This document shows, one piece after another, positions 25,414 through 32,428 of a DNA stretch of 64,000 nucleotides (its first letter is position 1; every line of letters starts with the position of its first letter). The stretch comes from a virus: the IMG/VR virus record IMGVR_UViG_3300035660_000001, positions 96,140-160,139 of that record; one strand, given 5' to 3'. Below the pieces are notes generated by a model. The model saw nothing but the letters and a program-made list of their open reading frames with translations, was not told where the DNA came from and did no database searches. The position numbers were made by a program, and so were the translations under genes.

Positions 25414-25839
25414 ATGAAGCAGAACGACGTCGGAATCAACATCCAGCCGCCCGAGCAGGCGGTGGGGTCGCTCAGGGACGATCTCAAGAGGTGGCTGACC
25501 GTGAAGGCCAACCTCAGCGACATGCGGAAGGAAGTCGAGCGGCTCGAGGAGATCGAAGAGGGTATCCGGAGGGCGCTCGCTCCCGAGATCATGACCTTCC
25601 CCAACCAGCAGGTGGCGGTTGGAGATAGCACGATCGTGGCGTCGATCGCCCACAGGGACTCGCCCAAGTATAAGGATGCCTTCGAGCTCGCCCTCACGAA
25701 GGTCAATGAGGCGACGCAGGCCATCATAGCCGACGCCCTGGCCTCGACGATGGGTCACAGCGAGTGGCCGGAGCTCAAGGTCAAAGCCGGGAAGAAGCTC
25801 AAGGTCAAGGCCATCGTGGGAACGGTTCAGGTAGCCTGA
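25414..25839 (+). CDS. Hypothetical coiled-coil phage protein
   Basis: A 141-residue protein, ATG 25414 behind AAAGGAG; the longer upstream frame is out of keeping with gene spacing. A predicted coiled coil (WLTVKANLSDMRKEVERLEEIEEGIRRAL) is followed by a compact domain ending in a lysine-rich tail (KVKAGKKLKVKAIVG). The arrangement is like phage proteins annotated as DUF7173-type or host-nuclease-inhibitor-like, but I cannot confirm that. Confidence 0.65.
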   Translation: MKQNDVGINIQPPEQAVGSLRDDLKRWLTVKANLSDMRKEVERLEEIEEGIRRALAPEIMTFPNQQVAVGDSTIVASIAHRDSPKYKDAFELALTKVNEATQAIIADALASTMGHSEWPELKVKAGKKLKVKAIVGTVQVA

Positions 25840-25849
25840 GAGCCGAGGG

Positions 25850-25915
25850 GTGCGGGGGCGACCTCGCAAGACGGTGTGCGTATCCGACACCATGACGCAG
25901 AGTCCACCCCCGCAC
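25850..25915 (+). other. Structured intercistronic leader (GTGCGGGGG stem)
   Basis: GTGCGGGGG 25850-25858 pairs with CCCCCGCAC 25907-25915; inside, GGTGT 25873-25877 pairs with ACACC 25887-25891. Then come a GCAGG/CCTGC hairpin and the TAACCCCAAGT box. The same order recurs at 27811-27879. Confidence 0.55.
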
Positions 25916-25956
25916 TAAGGCCACGCAGGATATCCCAAGTAACCTGCAGGCGAAGT

Positions 25957-25967
25957 TAACCCCAAGT
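25957..25967 (+). promoter_or_regulatory. Leader box TAACCCCAAGT
   Basis: 27 nt before the ATG at 25984, after the structured leader and before AAAAGGAGAG. Confidence 0.6.
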
Positions 25968-25983
25968 AAAAGGAGAGACGGAG

Positions 25984-26379
25984 ATGAAGTTCAGAGATTC
26001 ATACGGAGAGTTCAAAACGAAGGTGAAGGATGCCTTCGTGGCGCTGAGGAAGCAGGGCTATCAGTGCCGGATGAATTTCATGTGCTGTCAGTCATGCGGC
26101 TGGGCGGCTCTCTCGACTGAGGGCGAGAGAGCGGTCTTCTGGCACAGGCAGGACACCGAAGGCTACAACGATCAGGAGCCCGGCCTCTACATGGCTTGGA
26201 GCGGTGACGGAAACGAAATTAAGAAAGCTCTTGAGGACGCAGGGCTGAAGGTGGAGTGGGACGGAACCCGTGACGGGCGCATCTGGGTCGAGCTAAAGCC
26301 TGCGCTTGAAATCAAGCCGGTGCTCATGCCCCAGAGCGAGGCATACCTTCGGACGATGGCTCTTTCGATCGGCGCGTAA
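25984..26379 (+). CDS. DUF6891-like protein (CCQSCGW motif)
   Basis: A 131-residue protein. KQGYQCRMNFMCCQSCGWAAL and VFWHRQDTEGY, then LYMAWSGDG, match a bacterial/phage family recognisable by its CCQxCGW core (DUF6891-like, from memory). Function unknown; the cysteines may bind zinc. Confidence 0.7.
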   Translation: MKFRDSYGEFKTKVKDAFVALRKQGYQCRMNFMCCQSCGWAALSTEGERAVFWHRQDTEGYNDQEPGLYMAWSGDGNEIKKALEDAGLKVEWDGTRDGRIWVELKPALEIKPVLMPQSEAYLRTMALSIGA

Positions 26380-26382
26380 CGA

Positions 26383-26393
26383 TAACCCCAAGA
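26383..26393 (+). promoter_or_regulatory. Leader box TAACCCCAAGA
   Basis: 25 nt before the ATG at 26408, just ahead of GAGGAGAG. Confidence 0.55.
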
Positions 26394-26407
26394 GAGGAGA
26401 GACGACA

Positions 26408-26962
26408 ATGGGAGTGGATGCGAAGGTGAACTTAGACCCGAGAACCGAAGTGCGGAAGGTTTCGGAAGTACTCGGGAAAATCCTGGGCTGTGAGAGCTCG
26501 ATCCAACCCCTTCCTGGGGGCGGGGGAGAGTATCACATCTACGTCGACGTTCAGGGCGCGAAGGTGAGGCCGTCCAACGAAGTAACCTGTTGCTATATCG
26601 ATGTCGACAACGGCAGGGGCTACGCCCACAGCTTTCTGTATCACTTCGAAGGCTACGACGGGGGTCGGCTGATTATGGGCGGGTCGACGGCGACGAACAT
26701 CGCCATCTTCCGGCGCCTGGCGGACTTCTTCGGAGGGACGGTCGACTACAACGACTGCGACAGCAAGAAGGTGAACTACCGATGCCAGCCCCTGCCCTTC
26801 GCCTTCGCAGACGACGACGAGGATTGGGCGAAGCTCCAGAGGGAGATCAATGGGGTCCAGCCGCTCACCCTGCACGAGGTCAAGAAGTTCGATCGGTACG
26901 CCGGGTATCCCTGGGATCGGGACGAGGAGGAAACACTCAAGAGGATCAGCGGGGAGGCGTGA
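26408..26962 (+). CDS. Hypothetical phage protein
   Basis: A 184-residue protein, ATG 26408 after GAGAGGAGAG. It is alpha/beta in character: EVSEVLGKILG, YHIYVDVQGAKVRPS, YCYIDVDN-like strand, then FRRLADFFGGTVDYND. NDCDSKKVNYRC and the acidic DDDEDW stretch are notable. No known motif. It resembles phage proteins of unknown function with a small ferredoxin-like fold; this is a guess. Confidence 0.65.
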   Translation: MGVDAKVNLDPRTEVRKVSEVLGKILGCESSIQPLPGGGGEYHIYVDVQGAKVRPSNEVTCCYIDVDNGRGYAHSFLYHFEGYDGGRLIMGGSTATNIAIFRRLADFFGGTVDYNDCDSKKVNYRCQPLPFAFADDDEDWAKLQREINGVQPLTLHEVKKFDRYAGYPWDRDEEETLKRISGEA

Positions 26963-27210
26963 TGCGGAAAGCCCGGATCATTAAAATAACCCCGGAGTTC
27001 GATGAGAATGTCCGCAGTCGCAACCTTTTCAGGGTTACTTATCGGGGGTGGGACGGCCAGGAGTGGTTCGGAGATAATACCTGGGAGGACGTCCGACTTC
27101 AGAAGATCTGCGAGAGGTTGATCGATGCCGGATTCAAGGAAGAGGATTTGAGAGAGTTCGAAGAGGCGGTCCGGGAGCTCGTGGATTGTGAACGAGAATA
27201 TCAGGACTGA
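26962..27210 (+). CDS. Hypothetical small phage protein
   Basis: An 82-residue protein with its ATG overlapping the upstream stop. Beta-strands RKARIIKITPEF and LFRVTYRGWDGQEW are followed by two acidic helices (CERLIDAGFKEEDLREFEEAV). Not recognised. Confidence 0.6.
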   Translation: MRKARIIKITPEFDENVRSRNLFRVTYRGWDGQEWFGDNTWEDVRLQKICERLIDAGFKEEDLREFEEAVRELVDCEREYQD

Positions 27211-27224
27211 GGGAGGAATAGATT

Positions 27225-27416
27225 ATGGTGAAGCGATTCGACGTAATGATTAGGCAGGGCTTCATCAGGAGATGGCGCCGTTCCGTGACGATGAGGAAGG
27301 CGTTGAAGCTCGGCGTTCCACGGCTGGCGGTGTCGGATCTCGATGTGATGGACGAATATGCTGAGGGTGAGGATCTCGGCAAGCCGGATAATCTCCGGGT
27401 GATAAGAGTGCAGTGA
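27225..27416 (+). CDS. Hypothetical basic mini-protein
   Basis: A 63-residue protein with GAGGAATAG before the ATG. The N-terminus is strongly basic (VKRFDVMIRQGFIRRWRRSVTMRKA) and the C-terminus acidic. May be nucleic-acid-binding; not recognised. Confidence 0.55.
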   Translation: MVKRFDVMIRQGFIRRWRRSVTMRKALKLGVPRLAVSDLDVMDEYAEGEDLGKPDNLRVIRVQ

Positions 27417-27451
27417 TAATTAAAATTTTGAAGGATAGGAGGTGAATCATA

Positions 27452-27802
27452 ATGTCCAATAAGAAGTCCGCAGACGCATATCGTGATCGGGTGATCGCCT
27501 TGCACAAGGAGGGCAAGAAGGATTCCCAGATCGTTCGGGATCTGAAGATCTCGAGAGGCATGGTGTGGAGAATCATGAAGGCTTTCAAGAAGGGCGGGCA
27601 CGTGGCCAAGCCGGGATCCAAGAAGGCCGCTCCGAAGGCCCAACCGAAAGCGAAGGCCGAGGCCAAGAAGCCGGAGGCAAAACCGGAGGCCCCGAAAGCG
27701 GAATCCGCAAAGGCCGATCCGAAGGCTCAGGTCGTGGACGCCGACAAGGCTCGGGCGGAGGCCAAGCTGAGAGGCGCCAAGGTCACAGCCAAAGGTCTAT
27801 AG
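27452..27802 (+). CDS. Helix-turn-helix protein with histone H1-like Lys/Ala/Pro tail
   Basis: A 116-residue protein after AGGAGGTGAATC. Residues 4-45 (YRDRVIALHKEGKKDSQIVRDLKISRGMVWRIM) form a resolvase/homeodomain-type helix-turn-helix. The remaining 65 residues are almost only K, A, P, E (KAAPKAQPKAKAEAKKPEA...). The same HTH type occurs in the 35723 gene product (LQIANELGVSRGKVWRVLK). A DNA-binding or nucleoid-shaping role is likely; the target is unknown. Confidence 0.72.
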   Translation: MSNKKSADAYRDRVIALHKEGKKDSQIVRDLKISRGMVWRIMKAFKKGGHVAKPGSKKAAPKAQPKAKAEAKKPEAKPEAPKAESAKADPKAQVVDADKARAEAKLRGAKVTAKGL

Positions 27803-27810
27803 CCGATGGG

Positions 27811-27861
27811 GTGCGGGGTCATCCCCGCACTTAAGGCACAAGGCAGGTCCAAAGTCCTGCC
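27811..27861 (+). other. Double hairpin leader
   Basis: GTGCGGGG 27811-27818 / CCCCGCAC 27823-27830 with a TCAT loop, then GGCAGG 27842-27847 / CCTGCC 27856-27861. Clearly homologous to the leader at 25850-25945. Confidence 0.55.
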
Positions 27862-27868
27862 CTGGATC

Positions 27869-27879
27869 TAACCCCAATA
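27869..27879 (+). promoter_or_regulatory. Leader box TAACCCCAATA
   Basis: 31 nt before the ATG at 27900, immediately after the double hairpin. Confidence 0.5.
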
Positions 27880-27899
27880 CCCGGTCTGAAGGAGATGCG

Positions 27900-28130
27900 A
27901 TGGCGAGAGAACAAAAACGACAGGAAGTGAAGGACGCCCTCTGGCGGCTTGACGAAGAAGTTTCCCGGCTATCCGGAGAAGCTTCTCGGAGAGTTGGTGA
28001 GGCGTGGAAGGCTTACGTCGAGCACGAGAAGGACTGGCGTAAGCACCTCAAACACGCCGGGGTCGCCTTGAGAGATGCGGAAAATAAAGTAAGTATGGCG
28101 TGGGAATCACTCGACGTGAAAGACTTATAG
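27900..28130 (+). CDS. Hypothetical helical phage protein
   Basis: A 76-residue, almost wholly helical, charged protein (VKDALWRLDEEVSRLSGEASRRV...). A GAAGGAG site precedes the ATG. Probably a coiled coil; no family recognised. Confidence 0.6.
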   Translation: MAREQKRQEVKDALWRLDEEVSRLSGEASRRVGEAWKAYVEHEKDWRKHLKHAGVALRDAENKVSMAWESLDVKDL

Positions 28131-28139
28131 GAGGATGTG

Positions 28140-28349
28140 ATGGGGCTGAATGATTCTCAGGGATGCTCGACAACCAAGACCCCCGGTCAGTTCGCCTACG
28201 ATGAATTCACATCGAAGTTCACAGGCCGGAGGATGGTGCAGTGGGACTACCGGGACAGCAAAGGCAATCTCTTCTCCGGGGTGGCCAAGTCCGTGGAGGC
28301 CGCCCGGGAGGTCGCTCGGAAACAATCTGGGGAGCCCGTAGAGGGCTAA
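28140..28349 (+). CDS. Hypothetical small phage protein
   Basis: A 69-residue protein after AGGAGG. A central beta segment (GRRMVQWDYRDSKGNLFSGVAKSVEAAREVAR) suggests a DUF-type beta-beta-alpha fold seen in many phage mini-proteins. Function unknown. Confidence 0.6.
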   Translation: MGLNDSQGCSTTKTPGQFAYDEFTSKFTGRRMVQWDYRDSKGNLFSGVAKSVEAAREVARKQSGEPVEG

Positions 28350-28361
28350 AGGAGGCTGTAG

Positions 28362-28688
28362 GTGCTTACGCTCGTTCTGGTGGGGGTTTCCCTCCTACTC
28401 CTGGTGATCGCCCGCCTGTGGGCTTACAGGAGGCTAAAAAGGGGGGTAAACGCCTCTACCCAGCGGGTGCTCAGAGCGTGGGACTGGGGGAGGCTGATCC
28501 TGCTGAGCCTGGGGGGCGTGGCTTCCGTGATCGGGGGCGGTCTGTGGGCTTGGGGCCTAATGATCGTGGTGGTCATCCTGATTGAAGTGGCCATGCCCTT
28601 CGTGATGGTCAGTCCCCCGGATCGGTCCAACGGGAAGTGCAGGCGGCCTCCCCCGACCCGGGGCAACGAGAACAGAATAGTTCTATGA
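28362..28688 (+). CDS. Small membrane protein (two transmembrane segments)
   Basis: A 108-residue GTG-start protein. Residues 2-20 (LTLVLVGVSLLLLVIARLW) and about 46-80 (LILLSLGGVASVIGGGLWAW, then LMIVVVILIEVAMPFVMV) are membrane segments; the C-terminal 25 residues are soluble and basic. It ends directly before a rho-independent terminator. Possible roles are superinfection exclusion or lysis, but nothing in the sequence decides. Confidence 0.65.
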   Translation: MLTLVLVGVSLLLLVIARLWAYRRLKRGVNASTQRVLRAWDWGRLILLSLGGVASVIGGGLWAWGLMIVVVILIEVAMPFVMVSPPDRSNGKCRRPPPTRGNENRIVL

Positions 28689-28694
28689 AGGAAG

Positions 28695-28733
28695 CCCTGG
28701 CGGGTCCAGCGGGATTCGCCAGGGTAACTTTTT
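28695..28733 (+). terminator. Rho-independent terminator
   Basis: CCCTGGCG 28695-28702 pairs with CGCCAGGG 28717-28724, followed by TAACTTTTT. It ends the P3 transcription block just before promoter P4. Confidence 0.85.
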
Positions 28734-28744
28734 AATGAACCCTC

Positions 28745-28773
28745 TTGACAATTACTTTGGAATCCGCTATAAT
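28745..28773 (+). promoter_or_regulatory. Sigma70-type promoter P4 (TTGACA-17-TATAAT)
   Basis: -35 TTGACA 28745-28750, -10 TATAAT 28768-28773; the 17-bp spacer ATTACTTTGGAATCCGC is close to the shared consensus. Confidence 0.92.
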
Positions 28774-28820
28774 GTTAACCTCTGATGGATGTTCTTTACA
28801 AAGGAGTCGGTTGTGGTGTG

Positions 28821-28859
28821 ATGGGGTGGATGTCCCTCTCGATAGGGAATTCACCCCAT
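28821..28859 (+). other. Leader hairpin between P4 and its first gene
   Basis: ATGGGGTG 28821-28828 pairs with CACCCCAT 28852-28859, with an inner TCCCT 28833-28837 / AGGGA 28844-28848. It lies 5' of the 28882 start, so it may affect mRNA stability or translation. Confidence 0.5.
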
Positions 28860-28881
28860 AACCTCATGAGGAAGATTTATT

Positions 28882-29409
28882 ATGGCTAGGATTTATCAGC
28901 GAAAGAAATTAAGGGTTGGCGACCACGTCGAAGTCCTTCAGATCCATTCCCAGTCCGATTATAGTTTCCTGGTCGGGACTCGGGGGGTCGTTAAGGGGGC
29001 CGGACATGCCGGGGCTTACGCCGTCCAGTTCTGCAAGAGACATCGGGATCTGAATACCTGTGATGGGTGTTGCCTTCCGGATCGTGGTCTGTGGCTTGGG
29101 AGGTCTCAGCTCAAGCTCGTGTCCGATCATCCCGTTTACTACCCATCCGATCAGGTGAGAAGGTCCCGGCGTAATGCGGCTCAGGCAGTTCCCCGGCGTC
29201 GTGTTCACAACGCCGACGAGCGGGAGGCTCTGGGGAGGCGTGGACGGGTCGGAACGGATCCCGTCAGCCAGGCCCGGGCGCATTATCGGAACACGGTAAG
29301 GACTCTAGCGATGGCCGCCGTCCAGATGGTCACCCGGAAGGAAAAGCAAAGGCGTTCTCGGAAACCGTCCCTGAACGAGGAGGGCTTCGGAGTGATCGGG
29401 GAGCTGTGA
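28882..29409 (+). CDS. SH3/KOW-like protein with C-terminal FGVIGEL tag
   Basis: A 175-residue protein. The N-terminal 75 residues (KKLRVGDHVEVLQIH..., GTRGVVKGAG, YAVQFC) look like a small KOW/SH3 beta barrel with a C/H-rich loop (CKRHRDLNTCDGCC). A basic, arginine-rich middle leads to an acidic turn and GFGVIGEL at the C-terminus, the peptide shared by many proteins here. First gene of the P4 block. Probably nucleic-acid- or protein-binding. Confidence 0.65.
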   Translation: MARIYQRKKLRVGDHVEVLQIHSQSDYSFLVGTRGVVKGAGHAGAYAVQFCKRHRDLNTCDGCCLPDRGLWLGRSQLKLVSDHPVYYPSDQVRRSRRNAAQAVPRRRVHNADEREALGRRGRVGTDPVSQARAHYRNTVRTLAMAAVQMVTRKEKQRRSRKPSLNEEGFGVIGEL

Positions 29410-29672
29410 GTTCGAAGCCGAAGTTCAAGGTCGGCCAGCGGGTCAGGGTGACTTGGGAGCATACGCAGGAAGAAGAAGGGTTGCTCAATGAGGCCGGGAC
29501 GATCGTGGAAGTTAAGGCCAGCGATTTTCTCTACGGGGTCCAGATGGACAAGGAGTCTCTCGGCCTGCACGACTGCTCGGGGAAGGCCAAGGAGGGGACG
29601 GGAAGATACCTCGAGGAGGTCCAGCTAGAGAGGGAAGAGGAGAAGCCCTTCGGAGTGGAGGGCGAGATATGA
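29406..29672 (+). CDS. SH3/KOW-like small protein with C-terminal FGVEGEI tag
   Basis: An 88-residue GTG-start protein (GTGA overlap). KFKVGQRVRVTWEHTQEEEG..NEAGTIVEV is a typical small beta-barrel start; it closes with REEEKPFGVEGEI. The tag is encoded by different codons from those in other genes. Function unknown. Confidence 0.65.
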   Translation: MSSKPKFKVGQRVRVTWEHTQEEEGLLNEAGTIVEVKASDFLYGVQMDKESLGLHDCSGKAKEGTGRYLEEVQLEREEEKPFGVEGEI

Positions 29673-29693
29673 AACCCAAAGAAGGGAGATGTC

Positions 29694-30653
29694 ATGGTTA
29701 AGAAGCAGTCCACGAAAGAGAAGGCAGAGCTGAGGAAGCGGCTCAAGGAGGAGTTCGCCAACAAGCATCCTGGGGTGAAGAGCGGGATGACTTCGGATGA
29801 AGTGTTCCGGATGGACACCGGACAGCTCTGGTACGTCGACAAGACCAAGACCTTTATGTTCAACCAGACCAGATCGCACGTCGAGAACAGCTTCCTGGTT
29901 AGGTCTCCACGCTATCCGGAGGTTCTTGAGTCGCGCCGGAAGGAAAACTGCGATGACAAGGCAGAGATGGAGAGGGCTAAGAAGGAATCGGCCAAGCTAG
30001 TCAAGGAGGTTCTGGCCGAAGTTCTTGGAATGACGGAAGAGGAAGCCCAGGCTCATGTTTACAACATGGCCAAGGAAGAAGTGGAGTCTACTAGGCATCC
30101 CGCCTACAACGCGATGGTGTGGGTGATGGGAGATCTTCTCAAGCAGTGCGATGCCTACATGGAGACTCTCCCGATCTGGGGGACAAAGACCAATCCGGGG
30201 TGGCTTCGGGATGTCAAGGGGATCGGGACGAAGCTCGGAGCCAAGCTCCTCTGCATCGTGAAGGACTACCAAAGGTTCAAGCGGCCGTCCAGCCTGTGGG
30301 CTTATTTCGGGGTGGGGGATGCCAGCAAGGAGAAGCGTGTCCACGGGACCCAGTTACATCACAGCCCGAAGGGCCGTTCCCTGATGTATATCATGGCCGA
30401 GTCCTTTATCAAGCAGGGCACTGAACCCTACAGGACGATCTACGATCAGAGGAAGGAGCACACCCGGGTCACCCATCCGGAGTGGCATGGCATCCGGGAG
30501 GAGGGCGAGAAGAACATGCACCCGAAGCATGCCGATCGGGACGCTCGCAGGGTCATGATGAAGGAGTTCCTAAAGGACTTCTGGTTGGAATCCTGGAAGG
30601 CCGACGGTAAGGTTGCTCCGAGTAAGCCGTTCGAGAAAGCCGAAGCCGCTTGA
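29694..30653 (+). CDS. Lone Transposase_20 (IS110-type) C-terminal domain protein
   Basis: A 319-residue protein. Residues 173-190 (DVKGIGTKLGAKLLCIVK) form the helix-hairpin-helix, and RFKRPSSLWAYFGVGDASKEKR continues as in the IS110/IS116 Transposase_20 domain, with S211 at the place of the conserved serine and SPKGRSLMYIMAESF matching the usual SKxGNxxLR region. The C-terminus (HADRDARRVMMKEFLKDF) fits the family's end. The N-terminal 165 residues are helical and charged and show no DEDD RuvC-like domain, unlike true IS110 transposases. Its stop codon is the first base pairs of a ten-unit RNA-like hairpin array. IS110 enzymes work with a structured bridge RNA, so a link is plausible but unproven. 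No transposon ends were seen. Confidence 0.68.
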   Translation: MVKKQSTKEKAELRKRLKEEFANKHPGVKSGMTSDEVFRMDTGQLWYVDKTKTFMFNQTRSHVENSFLVRSPRYPEVLESRRKENCDDKAEMERAKKESAKLVKEVLAEVLGMTEEEAQAHVYNMAKEEVESTRHPAYNAMVWVMGDLLKQCDAYMETLPIWGTKTNPGWLRDVKGIGTKLGAKLLCIVKDYQRFKRPSSLWAYFGVGDASKEKRVHGTQLHHSPKGRSLMYIMAESFIKQGTEPYRTIYDQRKEHTRVTHPEWHGIREEGEKNMHPKHADRDARRVMMKEFLKDFWLESWKADGKVAPSKPFEKAEAA

Positions 30654-31298
30654 GGGTAAAGCCCAGTTAAATGCTGAATTCTATCGTTGGAGTGAACTTG
30701 CCCTCGCAAGGCTTTCGAGAAGGTGTCGTAGGGGGCAAAGCCCATTTTCCCTATCGGATTCCAGTGCCAGGGTGAACTTGCCCCTTACAAATATGGTCGG
30801 TGAGAATATAATCCAGTGGGTGCCTGAATTCCATAGACTTGATGTTTCGATCCGACCGAGAGAATAAGGGACCATATAAAGAATGAAACCCATTTTAGTA
30901 GTGTCCCGATGAAGGGCGTGGACCAAGTTTATAGTGAAACCCACCTACCGACTGATCTCGCCCTGTAGTTTAATTCAGGCGGTGAAAACCATCTTCCGGA
31001 TGAAACCTAAGCCCCACTTGTAACCCGCCCGATCAGATATGCAGTCGGCGAAGAACCATAGCACCTTTGAATCCCATTAAACGATTGTTCTAAGCCGACT
31101 ATAGGGTAGATCGAGAAGCAAAGCCCAGGTTTAAATAGAATTCCACGCCTGTAATGAGCTTGCTTCTTATGGATACGGTCGGTGAGGATTAAACCATCAA
31201 ATGGGTGAATTCCACTGGTAAGTTGTCCGATCCGACCGGACGAGAAGGGCGGGTTCAGAGGCTAAATGAATCCCACCTAAGTATTATTCTCGCCCTTC
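30652..31298 (+). repeat. Array of ten hairpin units with two conserved boxes 10 nt apart (putative ncRNA array)
   Basis: Ten units, each closed by a different but self-complementary stem: A 30652-30705, B 30732-30784, C 30795-30857, D 30868-30907, E 30913-30964, F 30978-31029, G 31043-31100, H 31114-31167, I 31176-31238, J 31244-31298. Examples of stems: AGTCGGC/GCCGACT (G), AGAAGCAA/TTGCTTCT (H), CGGTCGG/CCGACCG (I), GAAGGGCG/CGCCCTTC (J). Each unit has box 1 ending in CCA (CTCA-like TTCA in J), then 10 variable nt (11 in B), then box 2 GAATTCCA, GAATCCCA, GAAACCCA or a one- or two-base variant. About 15 further nt lead to the 3' stem. No open frame with a ribosome site fits. Stem sequences change while pairing is kept, which argues for a folded RNA (or ssDNA) rather than protein-binding iterons. 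Confidence 0.75.
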
Positions 31299-31322
31299 CC
31301 TGGAATTATAAGGAGATAGACA

Positions 31323-31547
31323 GTGATATTCGGAAATCATTTCGACTTGTGTCCTCGGGTCCGGGTCGTGAGCGTTAATAGGGATCCCGACTTGAAGTTC
31401 CTGGGGGAGTTAGGATATGTTGTCGATCAGGCAGAGGCCGGGCTTATTAGAGTCAAGCTCGATAACTTTCCCTCGGAAGAGCTCTTCTGGTATAATCAGG
31501 TCGAGGTTTACCGGGAGGAAGCCTTTGGGGTGATCGGGTCTTTATAG
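31323..31547 (+). CDS. Small SH3-like protein with C-terminal FGVIGSL tag
   Basis: A 74-residue GTG-start protein after AAGGAG. CPRVRVVSVNRDPDLKFLG and AGLIRVKLDNFPSEELFWYNQVEVY suggest a small beta barrel; it ends REEAFGVIGSL. It follows the hairpin array directly, so it may share a transcript with it. Confidence 0.62.
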   Translation: MIFGNHFDLCPRVRVVSVNRDPDLKFLGELGYVVDQAEAGLIRVKLDNFPSEELFWYNQVEVYREEAFGVIGSL

Positions 31548-31555
31548 GAGGAGGC

Positions 31556-32428
31556 ATGGGAGACAGAACGAAGATTGAGTGGACAGACGCTACTTGGAAT
31601 GTAGTTTCCGGGTGTTCAAAAATAAGCGAGGCTTGTGAAAGATGTTATGCGGAACGAGATTCTCTTCGTTTCGGATATACCCATAAGCCGTGGACAGCCG
31701 AGAATGCGTCTATGAATGTGGTTGTTCATCCCGAGAGATTGGACATCCCATTGAAGTGGAAGAGACCAAGACGAGTGTTTACTTGTAGCATGGGCGATCT
31801 TTTTCACCCGCAGGTGCCGTTCAGGTTTATCTGTGACTGCTTCGTCCGGATGGGCATTGCAAAGCAACATACCTTCCAGGTTTTAACCAAGAGGCCGGAG
31901 AGGGCCCTCGAGTTTTACAATGCGCGAGTTGTAAGCCATCACGTTGGCTTCAGCGTTTCCTGTGAGGTGATGGACTGGCCGCTTCCGAACGTCCAGATGA
32001 TCGTGACTGCGGAGAATCAGAAGCGGGCGTATGAACGGATCCCGGTACTCCTGCAGATCCCAGCGGCCGTCCACGGGGTGAGCATAGAGCCCATGCTTGG
32101 TGAGATGGACTTAACGGAATATCTGTCGTGCGAGCGACGGACTACCCTAGATGGGATTCCTTGTGAGCCCTATTTTAAGAGGACGTTCGGCACTCGACTT
32201 TTAACTCTCGATTGGGTGATCGTGGGGGGGGAGTCTGGTCCGGGAGCCCGGATGACAAATCCTTCGTGGATAAGGTCGATCCTCGACCAGTGCAAGGCGG
32301 CTGGGGTCCCGTTCTTTATGAAGCAGGCCGGAGAGGCTCTGGCTAAAGCGTGGGGATGCAAGGATCGGAAGGGAGGCAACCCCGATGAGTGGCCGGAGGA
32401 ATTCAGGGTGAGGGAATTTCCCAAATGA
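31556..32428 (+). CDS. Phage Gp37/Gp68 family protein (DUF5131)
   Basis: A 290-residue protein: TKIEWTDATWNVVSGCSKIS, CERCYAE, RRVFTCSMGDLFHPQVP, FQVLTKRPERAL, and late LDWVIVGGESGPGARM with PFFMKQAGE. These are the signature blocks of the DUF5131 family, frequent in phages. The CxxxxxxCxxCY cysteines resemble a metal/cluster site. Biochemical function is not established to my knowledge. Ribosome site GGAGGAGG. Confidence 0.92.
   Translation: MGDRTKIEWTDATWNVVSGCSKISEACERCYAERDSLRFGYTHKPWTAENASMNVVVHPERLDIPLKWKRPRRVFTCSMGDLFHPQVPFRFICDCFVRMGIAKQHTFQVLTKRPERALEFYNARVVSHHVGFSVSCEVMDWPLPNVQMIVTAENQKRAYERIPVLLQIPAAVHGVSIEPMLGEMDLTEYLSCERRTTLDGIPCEPYFKRTFGTRLLTLDWVIVGGESGPGARMTNPSWIRSILDQCKAAGVPFFMKQAGEALAKAWGCKDRKGGNPDEWPEEFRVREFPK

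Noticed and set aside
29694-30653. Complete IS110 insertion sequence
   Set aside because: The RuvC-like DEDD domain is absent and no flanking ends or target duplication could be seen.
30652-31298. CRISPR array
   Set aside because: Units lack identical direct repeats; the conserved parts are 4-8 nt boxes and the stems differ from unit to unit. No Cas genes nearby.
30652-31298. Small protein genes within the hairpin array
   Set aside because: Possible frames at 30613-30867 and on the minus strand have no ribosome sites, cross the stems and have no sensible composition.
30652-31298. GOLLD or ROOL large ornate RNA, or a run of degenerate tRNAs
   Set aside because: Box 2 looks like a tRNA T-arm 3' half, but there is no TTC loop, anticodon arm or acceptor. 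The regular tandem design does not match my knowledge of GOLLD or ROOL; a covariance search would settle it.
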